Source: Labedaea rhizosphaerae (GTDB lineage: Bacteria; Actinomycetota; Actinomycetes; Mycobacteriales; Pseudonocardiaceae). From it: a DNA stretch of 64,000 bases. A model generated the notes under the pieces. It did no database searches and was not told where the DNA came from. It was given only the letters and a program-made list of their open reading frames with translations. Positions 62,833-64,000 of the stretch are shown in pieces (position 1 is the stretch's first letter; each line of letters begins with the position of its first letter). The DNA lies in the NCBI RefSeq assembly GCF_004362825.1, contig NZ_SNXZ01000006.1:124001-188000 (forward strand). Direction: 5' to 3'. The translations under genes were made by a program, and so were the position numbers.

Positions 62833-64000
62833 CCGCCTACTGGTGCGAGAACATCTGGCTGCCCGACGGTGTGGCTCAGGGCGTCACCGTGCACGCCGAG
62901 GATGGCCTGATCACCAAGGTGTCCACTGAGGACGTCGGTGCGGAGCGCCTGTCCGGCATGGTGTTCCCCGGCTTCGCCAACGCGCACTCGCACGCCTTCC
63001 ACCGCGCGTTGCGTGGTCGCACCCACGCCGACGGCGGCACCTTCTGGACGTGGCGCGACGCCATGTACGCCCTCGCCGCGACCCTCGACCCCGACAGTTA
63101 CCTCACCCTGGCACGCGCGGTCTACGCCGAGATGGCGCTGGCCGGTATCACGTCGGTCGGCGAGTTCCACTACCTGCACCACGCGCCCGGCGGCCGTCCG
63201 TACGACGACCCCAACGCCATGGGGCACGCCCTGCACCAAGCCGCGGCCGACGCCGGCATCCGGATCACGTTGCTGGACACGCTCTACCTGACCGGCGGCC
63301 TCGACGGCGAGCCGCTGAACGAGACGCAGCAACGGTTCTCCGACGGCGACCTCGACCGCTGGTGGTCCCGTGCGGGCACCCTCGACGGCTGGGCCCTGCA
63401 CTCGGTGCGTGCGGTGCCGGCCGAATACTTGCGTCCCTTCGCGGAGCTGACCCGGGGCGGCGTCGTGCACGTCCACCTGTCCGAGCAGCCCGCGGAAAAC
63501 GAGGCTTGCCTGGCGCGTCACGGCTGCACGCCGACGGAGTTGCTCCACCGCCACGGCGTGCTGCGGGACAACCTGACCGCGGTGCACGCGACCCACCTGT
63601 CCACAGAGGACATCCATCTGCTGGGCGGCAACCAGGTCACCGCGTGCTTCTGCCCCACGACCGAAGGCGACCTGGCCGACGGCATCGGCCCGGCGCGCGA
63701 ACTGGTCGACGCGGGCAGCACCCTCTGCCTGGGCTCCGACCAGCACGTCGTGATCGACATGTTCACCGAGGCCCGCGCCCTGGAACACGGCGAGCGCCTG
63801 CGCACTGGCCGGCGCGGCCGCTTCACCCCGGCCGAGCTGACCGCCGCGATGACCGGTCACGCCGCCCTCGGCCGGCCCGGCGGCGCGATCGCCCCCGGCT
63901 GGCCCGCGGATCTGGTCGCGGTGCGCATGGACACGCCCCGCACCGCGGGCAGCGCCCCCGGTCAGGTGATGCTGGCGGCGTCCGCGGCTGACATCCACAC
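62829..64000 (+). CDS. hutF: Formimidoylglutamate deiminase (partial, 3' end beyond window)
   Basis: Amidohydrolase-superfamily enzyme that converts N-formimidoyl-glutamate to N-formyl-glutamate and ammonia. Metal ligands and motifs: PGFANAHSHAFHRALRG, TFWTWRDAMYALA, ITSVGEFHYLHH, VHVHLSEQPAENEAC, AVHATHLSTEDI and LCLGSDQHVVIDMF. 390 codons are present and the gene runs off the right edge. ATG overlaps the previous stop (ATGA). An imidazolonepropionase gene (hutI) is expected just beyond. Confidence 0.93.
   Translation, partial: MTAYWCENIWLPDGVAQGVTVHAEDGLITKVSTEDVGAERLSGMVFPGFANAHSHAFHRALRGRTHADGGTFWTWRDAMYALAATLDPDSYLTLARAVYAEMALAGITSVGEFHYLHHAPGGRPYDDPNAMGHALHQAAADAGIRITLLDTLYLTGGLDGEPLNETQQRFSDGDLDRWWSRAGTLDGWALHSVRAVPAEYLRPFAELTRGGVVHVHLSEQPAENEACLARHGCTPTELLHRHGVLRDNLTAVHATHLSTEDIHLLGGNQVTACFCPTTEGDLADGIGPARELVDAGSTLCLGSDQHVVIDMFTEARALEHGERLRTGRRGRFTPAELTAAMTGHAALGRPGGAIAPGWPADLVAVRMDTPRTAGSAPGQVMLAASAADIH

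Overview
The window is high-GC actinobacterial DNA, most likely from a member of the Pseudonocardiaceae (a Saccharothrix, Lentzea or Actinosynnema-like filamentous actinomycete). Evidence: very high G+C at third codon positions, many GTG starts and 4-nt ATGA/GTGA gene overlaps, and actinobacterial marker genes (mtrA-mtrB-lpqB, SecA1, WhiB1, sigR/rsrA, bL37, SodN/SodX, CmtR). As I recall it, the gene order from about 1.4 to 31.6 kb closely follows the Mycobacterium tuberculosis block Rv3247c-Rv3214.

Layout. 1-0.6 kb: start of a secreted GH27 alpha-galactosidase. 0.8-11.4 kb: yjdF, tmk, the MtrAB-LpqB envelope-stress system, comF, hpf, secA. 11.5-24.6 kb: Rv3235-like protein, HAD phosphatase, SpoU/TrmH methyltransferase, wax-ester synthase/DGAT, DUF6912 protein, P5C dehydrogenase, a frameshifted secreted-protein relic, a lipid desaturase with a translationally coupled 51-residue protein, two small proteins, an LppX-like lipoprotein, rsgA, aroA, an SRAP-domain protein and a small alpha/beta hydrolase. 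24.8-31.6 kb: ybaK, sigR-rsrA with a visible autoregulatory promoter, the 24-residue ribosomal protein bL37, pdtaS, whiB1 with a CRP-type site, a lipid kinase, a membrane protein, a GNAT and a histidine phosphatase. 31.7-34.6 kb: a calcium-repeat protein, an ECF sigma factor, an acidic protein and a PHB-depolymerase-like esterase.

34.7-42.4 kb is a decayed integrative element of the AICE type inserted in the 3' end of sodN. A 39-bp direct repeat (one mismatch) of the sodN terminus flanks it. It keeps a Pra-type activator operon, a GntR regulator with its palindrome cluster and a HAD phosphatase, but its integrase is 5'-truncated and frameshifted and no replication or transfer gene remains. 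Its low-GC cargo includes an ApeA-like HEPN anti-phage protein and a coupled membrane-protein/small HEPN-like pair. This is the best candidate here for an undescribed system.

42.4-64 kb: sodN/sodX, an RmlC-like epimerase, malic enzyme, a PAS-GGDEF-EAL protein, the cmtR-CDF metal-efflux pair, an osmoprotectant ABC transporter operon, an IclR regulator, a cluster of two SigE-type sigma factors and three paralogous membrane proteins with a shared C-terminal W-[LI]-G-T tail, and a histidine-utilisation cluster (hutH, hutU, M20 amidohydrolase, hutF running off the right edge).

Two non-coding families stand out: a roughly 105-bp intergenic repeat in four copies, each with a pair of DnaA-box-like sequences, and a symmetric array of ten units spaced exactly 22 bp downstream of pdtaS.
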